This document shows positions 24,481-30,624 of a stretch of DNA of 38,931 nucleotides, in pieces (position 1 is the first letter of the stretch; each line of letters opens with the position of its first letter). Under the pieces are notes generated by a model that saw only the letters and a list, made by a program, of their open reading frames with translations, did no database searches and had not been told where the DNA came from. Origin of the DNA: a virus. A program made the position numbers and the translations under genes. The stretch spans positions 1 through 38,931 of the IMG/VR virus record IMGVR_UViG_3300007734_000670; one strand, given 5' to 3'.

Positions 24481-24560
24481 GCTGCCTCGCTCTGCTTGCG
24501 CACCGTCCCGCCACCCTCGACCGGGATGGCGGGCTGCTGGCGATGGTGGAGACGGCTCAT
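24477..24560 (-). CDS. Very small coupled ORF (27 residues)
   Basis: A 27-residue frame, MSRLHHRQQPAIPVEGGGTV and a short basic/acidic end, lies exactly between two genes. Its ATG overlaps the preceding stop as TGATG (24560) and its stop overlaps the next ATG (24480). All other junctions in this operon show the same overlaps. The perfect fit of both ends supports translation, though a peptide so short may only serve to carry ribosomes to the excisionase-like gene. No family recognised. Confidence 0.45.
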   Translation of the reverse strand: MSRLHHRQQPAIPVEGGGTVRKQSEAA

Positions 24561-24898
24561 CAGTCCTCGACGCGCCGGAAGCCTTCGGGCACGTACTCGC
24601 GCTGCCGGCGGACGTGGTAGACGCCCGGCTCGAACATGATCGCCTCGTGCGTGTCGTGCGGGCGCAGATGCTCCAGCGGCGTCGGCGCGTCGACCACCAG
24701 GAACAGGTCCATGATGCTGTCGGGGATGCGGTACTGCTTCACCCGCTCGGCCAGCATCACATGCGAATGCCCGGTTTCGCTGTGGGCGACGATGACACGA
24801 CCATCCTCGGGCGCCACGATCTCGGCGTTCTTCGGCAACGCGTCGATCCGCTTGAAGTAGACATCGCCCTGGGCCGCCACGTTCTTGAAAGTCCTCAT
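24560..24898 (-). CDS. Conserved phage protein with GHSHVM motif
   Basis: The start is ATG 24898, overlapping the HNH stop (ATGA) and preceded by AGAGGAC. The 112-residue product has the pattern NVAAQGDVYFKRIDALPKNA near residue 5, RVIVAHSETGHSHVML near 34, and a C-terminal VYHVRRQREYVPEGFRRVED. I recall this as a conserved phage family of unknown function, with the His-containing motif perhaps binding a metal. It lies in the recombination operon, so involvement in early phage functions is likely. An upstream in-frame extension in the open frame is a shadow of the HNH gene. Confidence 0.7.
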   Translation of the reverse strand: MRTFKNVAAQGDVYFKRIDALPKNAEIVAPEDGRVIVAHSETGHSHVMLAERVKQYRIPDSIMDLFLVVDAPTPLEHLRPHDTHEAIMFEPGVYHVRRQREYVPEGFRRVED

Positions 24899-25377
24899 TG
24901 AACTGTCCTCTCTTGCTCTGGAAACCGAACACCATGCTCGGCCTCCCATCTCGCTCGTGCTGCCACCGCCTTCTCCAGCGATGGCCCGGTGTAAAGATTG
25001 CTCTTCTTGCCGTTCAAATATCCCTGAGCCGTCCAGTAGCCCCGGCTGCGGTCGACGCCGATGCCGCGACGGCCGGTCACGCCGACCGGGAAAGCGCCCG
25101 ACGAGCTGGCGTGGCGTTGGTTCCTTGAGTTGCTGCCGGCCTCCAGGTGGGCGGGATTGCAGCAGATGCGGTTGTTGCAGCGATGCATCACCAGCAGGCC
25201 AAGCGGCACGATCCCGCCGGAAACCTCGAACACGACGACATGGGCGCATCGAGATGTGCAGTCGATGCAGAACCGGGCGTAGCCGTTGGGGAAGGTCGCC
25301 CCGCGCCACGGCCAGCACTCATCCGGCGCGCCCTTGTCGATGCGTGCCCAAACGTCCTCTGGTTTGTTGGCGCGCAT
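24895..25377 (-). CDS. HNH endonuclease
   Basis: A 160-residue nuclease. ATG 25377 overlaps the stop of the preceding gene (TGATG) and is preferred to the longer open frame reaching 25500. The HNH core is clear: CAHVVVFEV with H46, then VMHRCNNRICCNPAHLEAG with H65, N74 and H77, and cysteine pairs that suggest a zinc-stabilised form. C-terminal residues 95-150 have a GIGVDRSRGYWTAQGYLNGK segment that may bind DNA. The gene fits the operon by four-base and one-base overlaps. It could be a free-standing homing endonuclease or serve phage DNA cutting; its gapless fit argues for a long residence. Confidence 0.85.
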   Translation of the reverse strand: MRANKPEDVWARIDKGAPDECWPWRGATFPNGYARFCIDCTSRCAHVVVFEVSGGIVPLGLLVMHRCNNRICCNPAHLEAGSNSRNQRHASSSGAFPVGVTGRRGIGVDRSRGYWTAQGYLNGKKSNLYTGPSLEKAVAARARWEAEHGVRFPEQERTVQ

Positions 25378-26627
25378 CAGGTTCTCACCTCCGGCTTTCC
25401 GAACGTCTTGTCGTCGAGGCCCCAAGTCCACGCCTGCGCTTGCAAGGCAGTTTTCATGTCGGGCGGCACAGGCAACGCAAAGCTGCGCCCCGTCCCGCAA
25501 ACCACCCTGAGGAACCGCTCCTTGCCGACGTCGGGGATGGTGACCTCGACCAGCTCGCCGATCTCAGGTTCGGCGTCCTTGTCGATCGTCTTGGCCTTGA
25601 GTTCGGTCAGCACCGCGTTCCAGCCCAGGATCTCGCAGGCCGACCGGCGCTGCTCGATGTTCTTCCAGGTGAGTGCAGTCTTGGCCGTGAGCGAGGCCTT
25701 GTCCTCGATCCACTCGGCCGGGATGCGCGTGCCGTGCCAGGCGTGGACGCCCCAGCCGTCGGAGAAGGCGATGGCGGCGCCGGTCTCGGAGTGCAGGCGG
25801 CGTTCAGCATCGAAGGACAGCGTCCGCGGCCGGTCGCTGATGATGCAGAGCCCGTCATAGGCCATCCACCACGAGCAGCTTTCGCCGAGCGTGGCCCATG
25901 CCTGGAAAAACTTCCAGACTTCGGGCTCGTACTTCACGCCGATCTTGGCCGCGAAGGTGTGGAAGGCGACCCACGACACGGTGGACTGTCCGCTGAGCAT
26001 CCAGGAGCGGTAGAAGCTGCCCCAGGCGTCGCGCAAATTTTTGCTTACGAGCTGGCTGTCGAGCTGGCTTACGAGCTGGCTGTCGAGCTGGCTGTAGAGC
26101 TGGCTGTCGATCTGGCTGTAGAGCTGGCTGTAGAGCTGTCTTACGAGCTGGCTGTAGAGCTGGCTGTCGAGCTGGCTGTAGAGCTGGCTGTAGAGCTGTC
26201 TTACGAGCTGGCTGTAGAGCTGGCTGTCGATCTGGCTGTCGAGCTGGCTGTCGAGCTGGCTGGAGAGCTGGCTGTAGAGCTGGCTGGAGAGCTGGCTGTA
26301 GAGCTGGCTGTCGATCTGGCTGGAGAGCTGTCTTACGAGCTGGCTGGAGAGCTGGCTGGAGAGATCGATCTTGCTCAGCGGGCCCTTGCGGGCCCCCTTC
26401 GCAAGCTGCCGGATGGCCGCGATCGCCAGCACGCACATCATGGGCGAGCTGAAGCACAGGAACATCGGCGCGGGCTTGCCGAGCTTGTTCTCGTAGATCC
26501 AGGTGATGGCTTCCTTCGCCTTGTCGAAGTCGGCCGGCTGGGTGCTGAGGCCGATTTCACGCCAGTGTTCGCGATGGACGGATAGGTCGGCCTGCTGCTC
26601 GGCCGTGAGCTTGGTGATGCGGGCCAT
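25377..26627 (-). CDS. DUF6745-like protein with 26-unit four-residue tandem repeat
   Basis: A 416-residue protein from ATG 26627 (a GTG at 26630 is also possible), overlapping the RecT stop. Residues 1-88 are a helical lead-in. Residues about 90-193 are 26 units of xSQL, x being Ser, Asp, Tyr or Val, with VRQL and xSQI variants. Residues 195-416 resemble DUF6745: WMLSGQSTVSW, SFDAERRLHSETGAA, FSDGWGVHAWHGTRIPAEWI, then FLRVVCGTGR and FALPVPPDMKTAL. I recall the same kind of short xxQL or xxQV repeats in other members, so repeats may be a family habit. No catalytic residues recognised. Its place beside RecT suggests an early or recombination-linked function, as inference. Confidence 0.8.
   Translation of the reverse strand: MARITKLTAEQQADLSVHREHWREIGLSTQPADFDKAKEAITWIYENKLGKPAPMFLCFSSPMMCVLAIAAIRQLAKGARKGPLSKIDLSSQLSSQLVRQLSSQIDSQLYSQLSSQLYSQLSSQLDSQLDSQIDSQLYSQLVRQLYSQLYSQLDSQLYSQLVRQLYSQLYSQIDSQLYSQLDSQLVSQLDSQLVSKNLRDAWGSFYRSWMLSGQSTVSWVAFHTFAAKIGVKYEPEVWKFFQAWATLGESCSWWMAYDGLCIISDRPRTLSFDAERRLHSETGAAIAFSDGWGVHAWHGTRIPAEWIEDKASLTAKTALTWKNIEQRRSACEILGWNAVLTELKAKTIDKDAEPEIGELVEVTIPDVGKERFLRVVCGTGRSFALPVPPDMKTALQAQAWTWGLDDKTFGKPEVRT
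26049..26360 (-). repeat. Tandem array of 26 twelve-base units
   Basis: The array encodes the xSQL repeats of the DUF6745-like protein. On the minus strand each unit is NNN-AGC-CAG-CTC, with NNN being TCC, GAC, TAC or GTA; a few units end ATC or have AGA as second codon. It includes a higher-order 60-base duplication: bases 26101-26160 and 26161-26220 differ at one position. All units keep frame because 12 is divisible by three. The opposite strand is also free of stops over the array. Confidence 0.95.
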
Positions 26628-27598
26628 CACGCAGCCTCCCTCAGCGCCGCGTGCCGCTCGTCCGCCAGCTTCTCGATCTCCGCGCGCTTCATCGCGCTCA
26701 GCTTCTCGATGCGGTCGGCGTTCTGCTTCAGCACGGCCTCGACATCGACAGGGCGCGGCGCGATCTCAAGCAGGTCCTTGATGCCCTTGATGATCGCCTC
26801 CTGGCCGACGGCCTCGACGCGCCAGTTGACGGCGGTTTCGGCGGCCGGATTCTCGGGCGGCAGGATCTCGCCTTCGGCCGCCGGCGCATCGACAGCCGGG
26901 GTCGCTTCCGGCGCGGGCGCGCCGAGGATGGCCCCGACCTGGCTCGCCGTGGTCGCGCTGCCCTCGCTGGTCACGTCGCGGAAATTGGCGGCGTACTTCG
27001 TGTCGGTAAGCTCGTCCTCGGTCGGCATGCCCATCATCACCTCGGGGCAGTACAGCCGGATCAGCATCGTGGCCGAACGCCAGCGCAGCATGTGCTCGGC
27101 CATGGTCGCGTACTTCGGGTTTTTCAGCCAACCCTCAGCCTTGGCCATCTTCATCGAGACGGAGACCTCGACGTCCTCGCCCTCGATCTCGGCCAGGCGG
27201 CCGCGCGCGGTGACGACCATGGCCTCGCCCTCGCCGGCCGTCTTCCACCGGATCGGCCCCTTGAAGACGCCGCTGCGGTTGGCGCGGGCGATCATGTAGG
27301 ACGCCGACCAGCCGGCCTTGCCCGACACGAAGTAGATGTTTTGCATCACGCTGACAGGGTCCTCGTTCATCCGCTTGGCGATCTGAAGCGCCAGCAGCGC
27401 GTCGGCCCCGTTGTTCTTCTTCAGGTGCGCCGGAATCAGGTCGGACGTGCAGAACACCTTGGCGACGCGCTGCATGTGCTCGAAGCTGTCGCGCGAGGCG
27501 AGAATGTCGACGCTGCCGCCGACGGTGGGCAGGCCGGGCGACGAGCGCAGCGGCGTGACGGTGGCGGTGGGCTTGGTGGATTCGGCTGTGTCGGTCAT
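26627..27598 (-). CDS. recT: RecT-family single-strand annealing recombinase
   Basis: A 323-residue protein that anneals complementary single strands for phage recombination. Residues about 30-215 match the RecT pattern: ADALLALQIAKRMNEDPVSV, FVSGKAGWSASYMIARANRS, and the conserved KNPKYATMAEHMLRWRSATM segment. The remainder is an Ala/Pro/Glu-rich linker and a small C-terminal helix, common in members from alphaproteobacterial phages. Start ATG 27598 overlaps the exonuclease-like stop (ATGA), consistent with a RecE/RecT-type pair. The longer open frame to 27979 is a shadow of the exonuclease gene. Confidence 0.93.
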   Translation of the reverse strand: MTDTAESTKPTATVTPLRSSPGLPTVGGSVDILASRDSFEHMQRVAKVFCTSDLIPAHLKKNNGADALLALQIAKRMNEDPVSVMQNIYFVSGKAGWSASYMIARANRSGVFKGPIRWKTAGEGEAMVVTARGRLAEIEGEDVEVSVSMKMAKAEGWLKNPKYATMAEHMLRWRSATMLIRLYCPEVMMGMPTEDELTDTKYAANFRDVTSEGSATTASQVGAILGAPAPEATPAVDAPAAEGEILPPENPAAETAVNWRVEAVGQEAIIKGIKDLLEIAPRPVDVEAVLKQNADRIEKLSAMKRAEIEKLADERHAALREAA

Positions 27599-28446
27599 AG
27601 CGGGCTCTCCATGTTGGCCAGTGTTCGATCCGCCCATGCGGGCAGCGGGATCGTCTCGACGCCGTCGGCGTATCCCGGCCACCTGTCGGCCGCGATGCAG
27701 TCGGCGAACTTGCGAAGGGCGCGGCGGTAGATCATCCGGCCGCCCTCGAGGAAGTCGTCGGCGAGGACGCGGACGGCGCAGAGGTAGGGCGCGGTCTTCT
27801 CCTGGGTGACAAAGGCGTAGTGCGCGGGCTCGCCCAGCGCCTTCAGGATGTCGACGCAGAGGGCGGCGCTGACGTGGTAACCGAGGTTCCATGCCTGCCG
27901 CTTCCACGGCTCGGCGGCGGCGTCCTTGGTCGTCTTGTAGTTGAGCGCGAGGGCCGGGCGCAGGTAATCTGGCCGGCATTTCAGCCAGATGCCCGTCTCC
28001 GGGTCCTGCCAGATCGCGGTCATCTCAGCGGCGCCCTCGGTGAATGCGTCCATCGCGCCCGGGTTGCTCGCCAGCCCGATCGCCATGCCGGTGATCTTCT
28101 CGAACTCGCGGAAGGTCACGATCTCGCGGCCCTCGTTCTCGGCCTTCCACGCCTTACCCTCCTTGGTGGCGAAGCTCATGTCCTCCGGCTTGACGGCGAA
28201 GCGCTCGACAAATGCCTGCTTGCCTTCGACCAGATAGCAGTGCGCCGCAGTGCCGAACGACTTGGCCTCGGTGTCGTCGTCCTCCTGCGGCCACGGGCTG
28301 AGGTAGTGCCGCGACAGGGCCTTGGCCGGGCAGCTCTCGTGCAGCGTGTAGAGGACGCTGCCGCTGACCGACGGGCCGGGGCAGCAGTTGCCATGATAGT
28401 TCTCCATCGGCACGTTCGCGTGGATGCCGGCGCCGAGCGTGATCAT
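27595..28446 (-). CDS. PD-(D/E)xK exonuclease-like protein (RecE/DUF3799 type)
   Basis: A 283-residue protein, starting at ATG 28446 with GGGAGGGT upstream. The pattern is that of RecE-like nucleases which digest one strand for RecT: a SGSVLYTLHESCPAKA lead, FGTAAHCYLVEGKQAF, then WLKCRPDYLRPALALNYKTT, and RQAWNLGYHVSAALCVD. In active relatives the third region has D-x10-(D/E)xK. Here D160 and K171 are present but position 169 is Asn (codon AAC at 27942-27940), so the (D/E)xK acid is missing. Activity may be reduced or lost, or the acid may be supplied from elsewhere. It pairs with the RecT gene by an ATGA overlap. Confidence 0.85.
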   Translation of the reverse strand: MITLGAGIHANVPMENYHGNCCPGPSVSGSVLYTLHESCPAKALSRHYLSPWPQEDDDTEAKSFGTAAHCYLVEGKQAFVERFAVKPEDMSFATKEGKAWKAENEGREIVTFREFEKITGMAIGLASNPGAMDAFTEGAAEMTAIWQDPETGIWLKCRPDYLRPALALNYKTTKDAAAEPWKRQAWNLGYHVSAALCVDILKALGEPAHYAFVTQEKTAPYLCAVRVLADDFLEGGRMIYRRALRKFADCIAADRWPGYADGVETIPLPAWADRTLANMESPL

Positions 28447-28814
28447 CGTACCCTCCCGCCCACCGCCAACGTGCACTGCAACCGCGCCCCGCTGACGTGA
28501 ACCTTGACCCGCGTGATCATCACCAGGCATTCCTCGCGGGTGTCGTAGGTGGCGAGGACGCGGTGGGTGGCGGAGACCAGGTCGTAATCCTTGCCGACGT
28601 GGAACAGCGTCATGTCCCAGCGGGCGGGCGTTTCGGCGGCGCGGGCGATGGCGATGCCGGCCACGATCAGCAGCGCCGCGGCGACGACAATCCACACGCC
28701 TCGGGGGATGCTGCGGTCGGGCTTGGCGTGCAGGAGCATCAGCGCTTCCGGGTGAATATGGGTGCCGGTGCGCGGATCGTTGGCGCTCTCGGCCTCGGTG
28801 CGTAGTTCGCTCAT
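28443..28814 (-). CDS. Small membrane protein in recombination operon
   Basis: A 123-residue protein with a hydrophilic N-terminus, one membrane helix (about residues 40-58, GVWIVVAAALLIVAGIAIA) and a C-terminal soluble part containing two cysteines (about 96 and 114). Residues 20-35 (HIHPEALMLLHAKPDRSIP) precede the helix. Topology from the charges: N-terminus probably inside, C-terminal domain outside. Both ends overlap neighbours (ATGA). No known family; a membrane-exposed early protein could act in superinfection exclusion or in host takeover, which is inference. Confidence 0.6.
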   Translation of the reverse strand: MSELRTEAESANDPRTGTHIHPEALMLLHAKPDRSIPRGVWIVVAAALLIVAGIAIARAAETPARWDMTLFHVGKDYDLVSATHRVLATYDTREECLVMITRVKVHVSGARLQCTLAVGGRVR

Positions 28815-29026
28815 GCTGCATCGCCTCCTCTGTTCTGCCGGCAGGCCCAGTCGATCGCCGCGGCCTGGTGGGCCAGCAGGACGGCATGCTCGCGGATCGG
28901 CCGCCGGTCGGACTGCACGAGCTGGCGCAGCGTCTCAACGAAGGTCCGGTTGAAGGTGGCCGTGGCGACGGCGCGGCGGGCGGCGAAGATCGCGACCTCT
29001 TCGGCTTGGGCGAGGGTGACGGTCAT
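28811..29026 (-). CDS. Small helical early protein
   Basis: A 71-residue helical protein with ATG 29026, preceded by GGGAGG; it overlaps the upstream stop (TGATG) and the downstream start (ATGA). It contains ATFNRTFVETLRQLVQSDRR in the middle and a C-terminal HQAAAIDWACRQNRGG. No domain recognised. Like its neighbours it belongs to the early leftward operon, and may modulate host or phage proteins. Confidence 0.6.
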   Translation of the reverse strand: MTVTLAQAEEVAIFAARRAVATATFNRTFVETLRQLVQSDRRPIREHAVLLAHQAAAIDWACRQNRGGDAA

Positions 29027-29415
29027 CACCAGCCTCCCCTTCGATCTTCCGCGCGTTGCTCTGCCCGGCACTCTGCCGCGTACTCGCGGGCATCTTCGTC
29101 GTCGCTGGCGGCCACTTCGCAGGCATCGGCAAAGCCGTCCTCCAGCAACCAATCCTCGGCTAGATTGTCGAGCGACTGCTGCTCCAAATCGGCAAACGCG
29201 CCGTAGTAGGGTGACGGCTTGCCGTTGCAGAGCGGGGTGGCGCTGATGAACTCGATCTCGTCAGGATCGGCGGGCTGGCCGCCGCTGGCGTAGGACGGCC
29301 CTTGCTCGGGCGCGCCCTTGAGGAACGAGAACTTGATCTCGCACTCGACCTCCGCGCCGATGTCCGGGTCGCCGTGCGGGATCACCGCGACGAGCTTGTG
29401 TGTGGTGCTCCTCAT
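29026..29415 (-). CDS. Acidic early protein of unknown function
   Basis: A 129-residue protein with start ATG 29415. The N-terminal half is strand-rich (HKLVAVIPHGDPDIGAEVEC, IKFSFLKGAPEQGP) and the C-terminal half is acidic and helical (LAEDWLLEDGFADACEVAAS, then DDEDAREYAAECR). Acidity could mean a DNA-mimic or inhibitor role, but nothing proves it. It overlaps the next gene by one base (TGATG). The larger open frame reaching 29823 is an overlapping shadow. Confidence 0.6.
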   Translation of the reverse strand: MRSTTHKLVAVIPHGDPDIGAEVECEIKFSFLKGAPEQGPSYASGGQPADPDEIEFISATPLCNGKPSPYYGAFADLEQQSLDNLAEDWLLEDGFADACEVAASDDEDAREYAAECRAEQRAEDRRGGW

Positions 29416-29765
29416 TGCCGTGCCTCCGCGCGCTTGGTCCATGTATCGAACTCGCCCCGCAGGATTCCGTCGTCGTAGGTGATCGAGTCCGGGTCGATGC
29501 CTTCCTCGTCGAGGCGCTTCTGGAACGCGCCGATCATGTCGGAGAGGAGATCGAGCGCGCGGCCGGCGAAGTCGCTGGCGTGGTCGTCGATCTGCTTCAC
29601 GGCGGCGGCGTTGTAGGAGGAGCGGCGGCGCACATCGAGCGCGTCCAGATAGGCCAGCGCGGCGGTCTCGATGGCGTGGAATTCGTCGCGGGCGTCTTCC
29701 CAACAATCCAAAAGGTGGCGGCGACGCCATGTATTGGCGGGGCGGGTGGCGGCTGCGGTCTGCAT
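29412..29765 (-). CDS. First gene of the leftward operon, unknown helical protein
   Basis: A 117-residue protein starting at ATG 29765, the first gene after the leftward promoter. AAGGAG lies just upstream, inside an inverted repeat. The sequence has an Arg/Trp-rich start (NTWRRRHLLDCWEDARDEFH), an aromatic/Ala helix, and a charged end (GILRGEFDTWTKRAEARQ). No family recognised. Early position suggests it is among the first proteins made after infection. It overlaps the next gene by four bases. Confidence 0.6.
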   Translation of the reverse strand: MQTAAATRPANTWRRRHLLDCWEDARDEFHAIETAALAYLDALDVRRRSSYNAAAVKQIDDHASDFAGRALDLLSDMIGAFQKRLDEEGIDPDSITYDDGILRGEFDTWTKRAEARQ

Positions 29766-29766
29766 A

Positions 29767-29793
29767 ATCGGCTCCTTGTTGTCTGGAGCCGAT
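29767..29793 (-). promoter_or_regulatory. Inverted repeat spanning the leftward start region and ribosome-binding site
   Basis: ATCGGCTCC (29767-29775) and GGAGCCGAT (29785-29793) are perfect 9-base complements with a 9-base loop. In the leftward direction the arm nearer the gene contains the GGAG ribosome-binding site of the gene starting at 29765. But the predicted leftward transcript would start around 29784, which leaves the distal arm outside the RNA. So an RNA hairpin would form only in longer transcripts; otherwise the repeat may act as DNA, for example as a protein-binding site. Confidence 0.6.
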
Positions 29794-29819
29794 AATACCC
29801 ATTAATGGGTAGCAGTCAA
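29792..29819 (-). promoter_or_regulatory. Leftward early promoter (PL)
   Basis: On the minus strand, TTGACT (bases 29819-29814) and TATTAT (29797-29792) are separated by 16 bases, close to a sigma-70 promoter. The 14-base operator ACCCATTAATGGGT fills most of the spacer and touches the -10 element, so repressor binding should block RNA polymerase. It drives the ten-gene leftward operon. The likely start is near 29784. Confidence 0.75.
29797..29810. promoter_or_regulatory. Left operator, perfect palindrome
   Basis: ACCCATTAATGGGT is a perfect 14-base palindrome; flanking T and A extend it to 16. The same sequence occurs at 30597-30610. A weaker match, AACCAATTATGGGT (29818-29831, 11 of 14 positions), lies beside it and covers part of the -35 element. 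This is a repressor or Cro site by position and symmetry. Confidence 0.85.
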
Positions 29820-29858
29820 CCAATTATGGGTAGGGTAACCCAAAATAATTCGGGCGGC

Positions 29859-30548
29859 CTAGACCCCCATCAGCTCCGTCCAGTCGATGACCCGGTAAAG
29901 CTGGTGCCGCTTCTTCATCCGATCGAGCTCGATCACGCGCGGCGGGTTGTACTGTTGCAGCTTGATCTTGGTCGGGGTGAGGGCGGCCAGCTTTTTAATC
30001 AGTGCCGGCCGCACGTTGTGGGCATCGGCCTGGAACTCGACCACGACATAGTCGCCGGTGCGGGGAGGGCGGTTGCGCTCGACGTAGGCCAGCTCGCCGG
30101 GCTCGCGCCATGGGCTCATGCTGGCGCCCTGCACGTAGATGGCAAACACATCAGTCCGGCCGTCCAGCCGCGGCGGCCGGCGCACATAGTCGACGATCTG
30201 GCCGTTGAACTCGAAATCCCCCGTCCCGTCGCCGCCCATGCTGGTGCCGAAGACCGGCACGTCCTTGGGCATGTCCTGACGCGCGGGCAGAAATGCAGTC
30301 TGACCCTCGGCAAAACGCGCATTGGTTGCCGGGGCCTGTTCTTGCCCCGTGCGCAGCCATTCCTCGGCCACACCTAGGGCGGCGGCTATCTCGGGCAGCG
30401 CCTTGGGCCGGTCGACGGTGCCCCCCTCGATGTTGCCTACATTTTGCTGCGAAAGTTTTCCACCGAGGCGACGCACTTCCTCGGCTAACCGGCTTTGTGA
30501 CCAGCCCTTCGCCTCGCGGCTTTGGCGCACTCTTTCAGCAATAGACAT
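29859..30548 (-). CDS. CI-like repressor with S24 peptidase domain
   Basis: A 229-residue lysogeny repressor. ATG 30548 starts at the HTH domain (MSIAERVRQSREAKGWSQSR); the frame upstream of it is the intergenic region read through. Residues 1-65 are an XRE-type HTH. Residues about 125-229 are a LexA/CI S24 domain: VQGASMSP with catalytic S143, and ALIKKLAAL with the general base near K185. The linker (about 70-115) lacks the Ala-Gly pair usually cut in such repressors; the corresponding position reads GTSMGG. Thus induction by RecA may be altered. It is divergent from cro and lies between two identical operators. Confidence 0.88.
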   Translation of the reverse strand: MSIAERVRQSREAKGWSQSRLAEEVRRLGGKLSQQNVGNIEGGTVDRPKALPEIAAALGVAEEWLRTGQEQAPATNARFAEGQTAFLPARQDMPKDVPVFGTSMGGDGTGDFEFNGQIVDYVRRPPRLDGRTDVFAIYVQGASMSPWREPGELAYVERNRPPRTGDYVVVEFQADAHNVRPALIKKLAALTPTKIKLQQYNPPRVIELDRMKKRHQLYRVIDWTELMGV

Positions 30549-30586
30549 GCGCGGAAGGGTAGGCGGATCGGCAACCCAAAACTTAG

Positions 30587-30616
30587 TTGACTGAATACCC
30601 ATTAATGGGTTAACGT
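30587..30616 (+). promoter_or_regulatory. Rightward early promoter (PR), weak -10
   Basis: TTGACT at 30587-30592 is the same -35 hexamer as in PL. The operator palindrome lies right after it. A -10 hexamer is less clear: TTAACG (30610-30615, spacer 17) or TAACGT (30611-30616, spacer 18). The start would be near 30622-30625, at the cro ATG. The mirrored layout with PL supports the call. Confidence 0.6.
30597..30610. promoter_or_regulatory. Right operator, perfect palindrome
   Basis: ACCCATTAATGGGT is identical to the left operator, with a common 17-base block AATACCCATTAATGGGT (30594-30610 and 29794-29810). It lies between the -35 and -10 elements of the rightward promoter. A CI-like repressor or Cro would switch both early promoters from these sites. 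Confidence 0.85.
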
Positions 30617-30624
30617 CGCTTCCC

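Noticed and set aside
24885-26585. Long plus-strand open frame of about 566 codons across the repeat array (ELAVELAV-type)
   Set aside because: It is antisense to five lines of clear evidence: HNH, DUF6745-like and RecT-side genes with overlaps and normal domains. The repeat units are free of stops on both strands, which explains the length.
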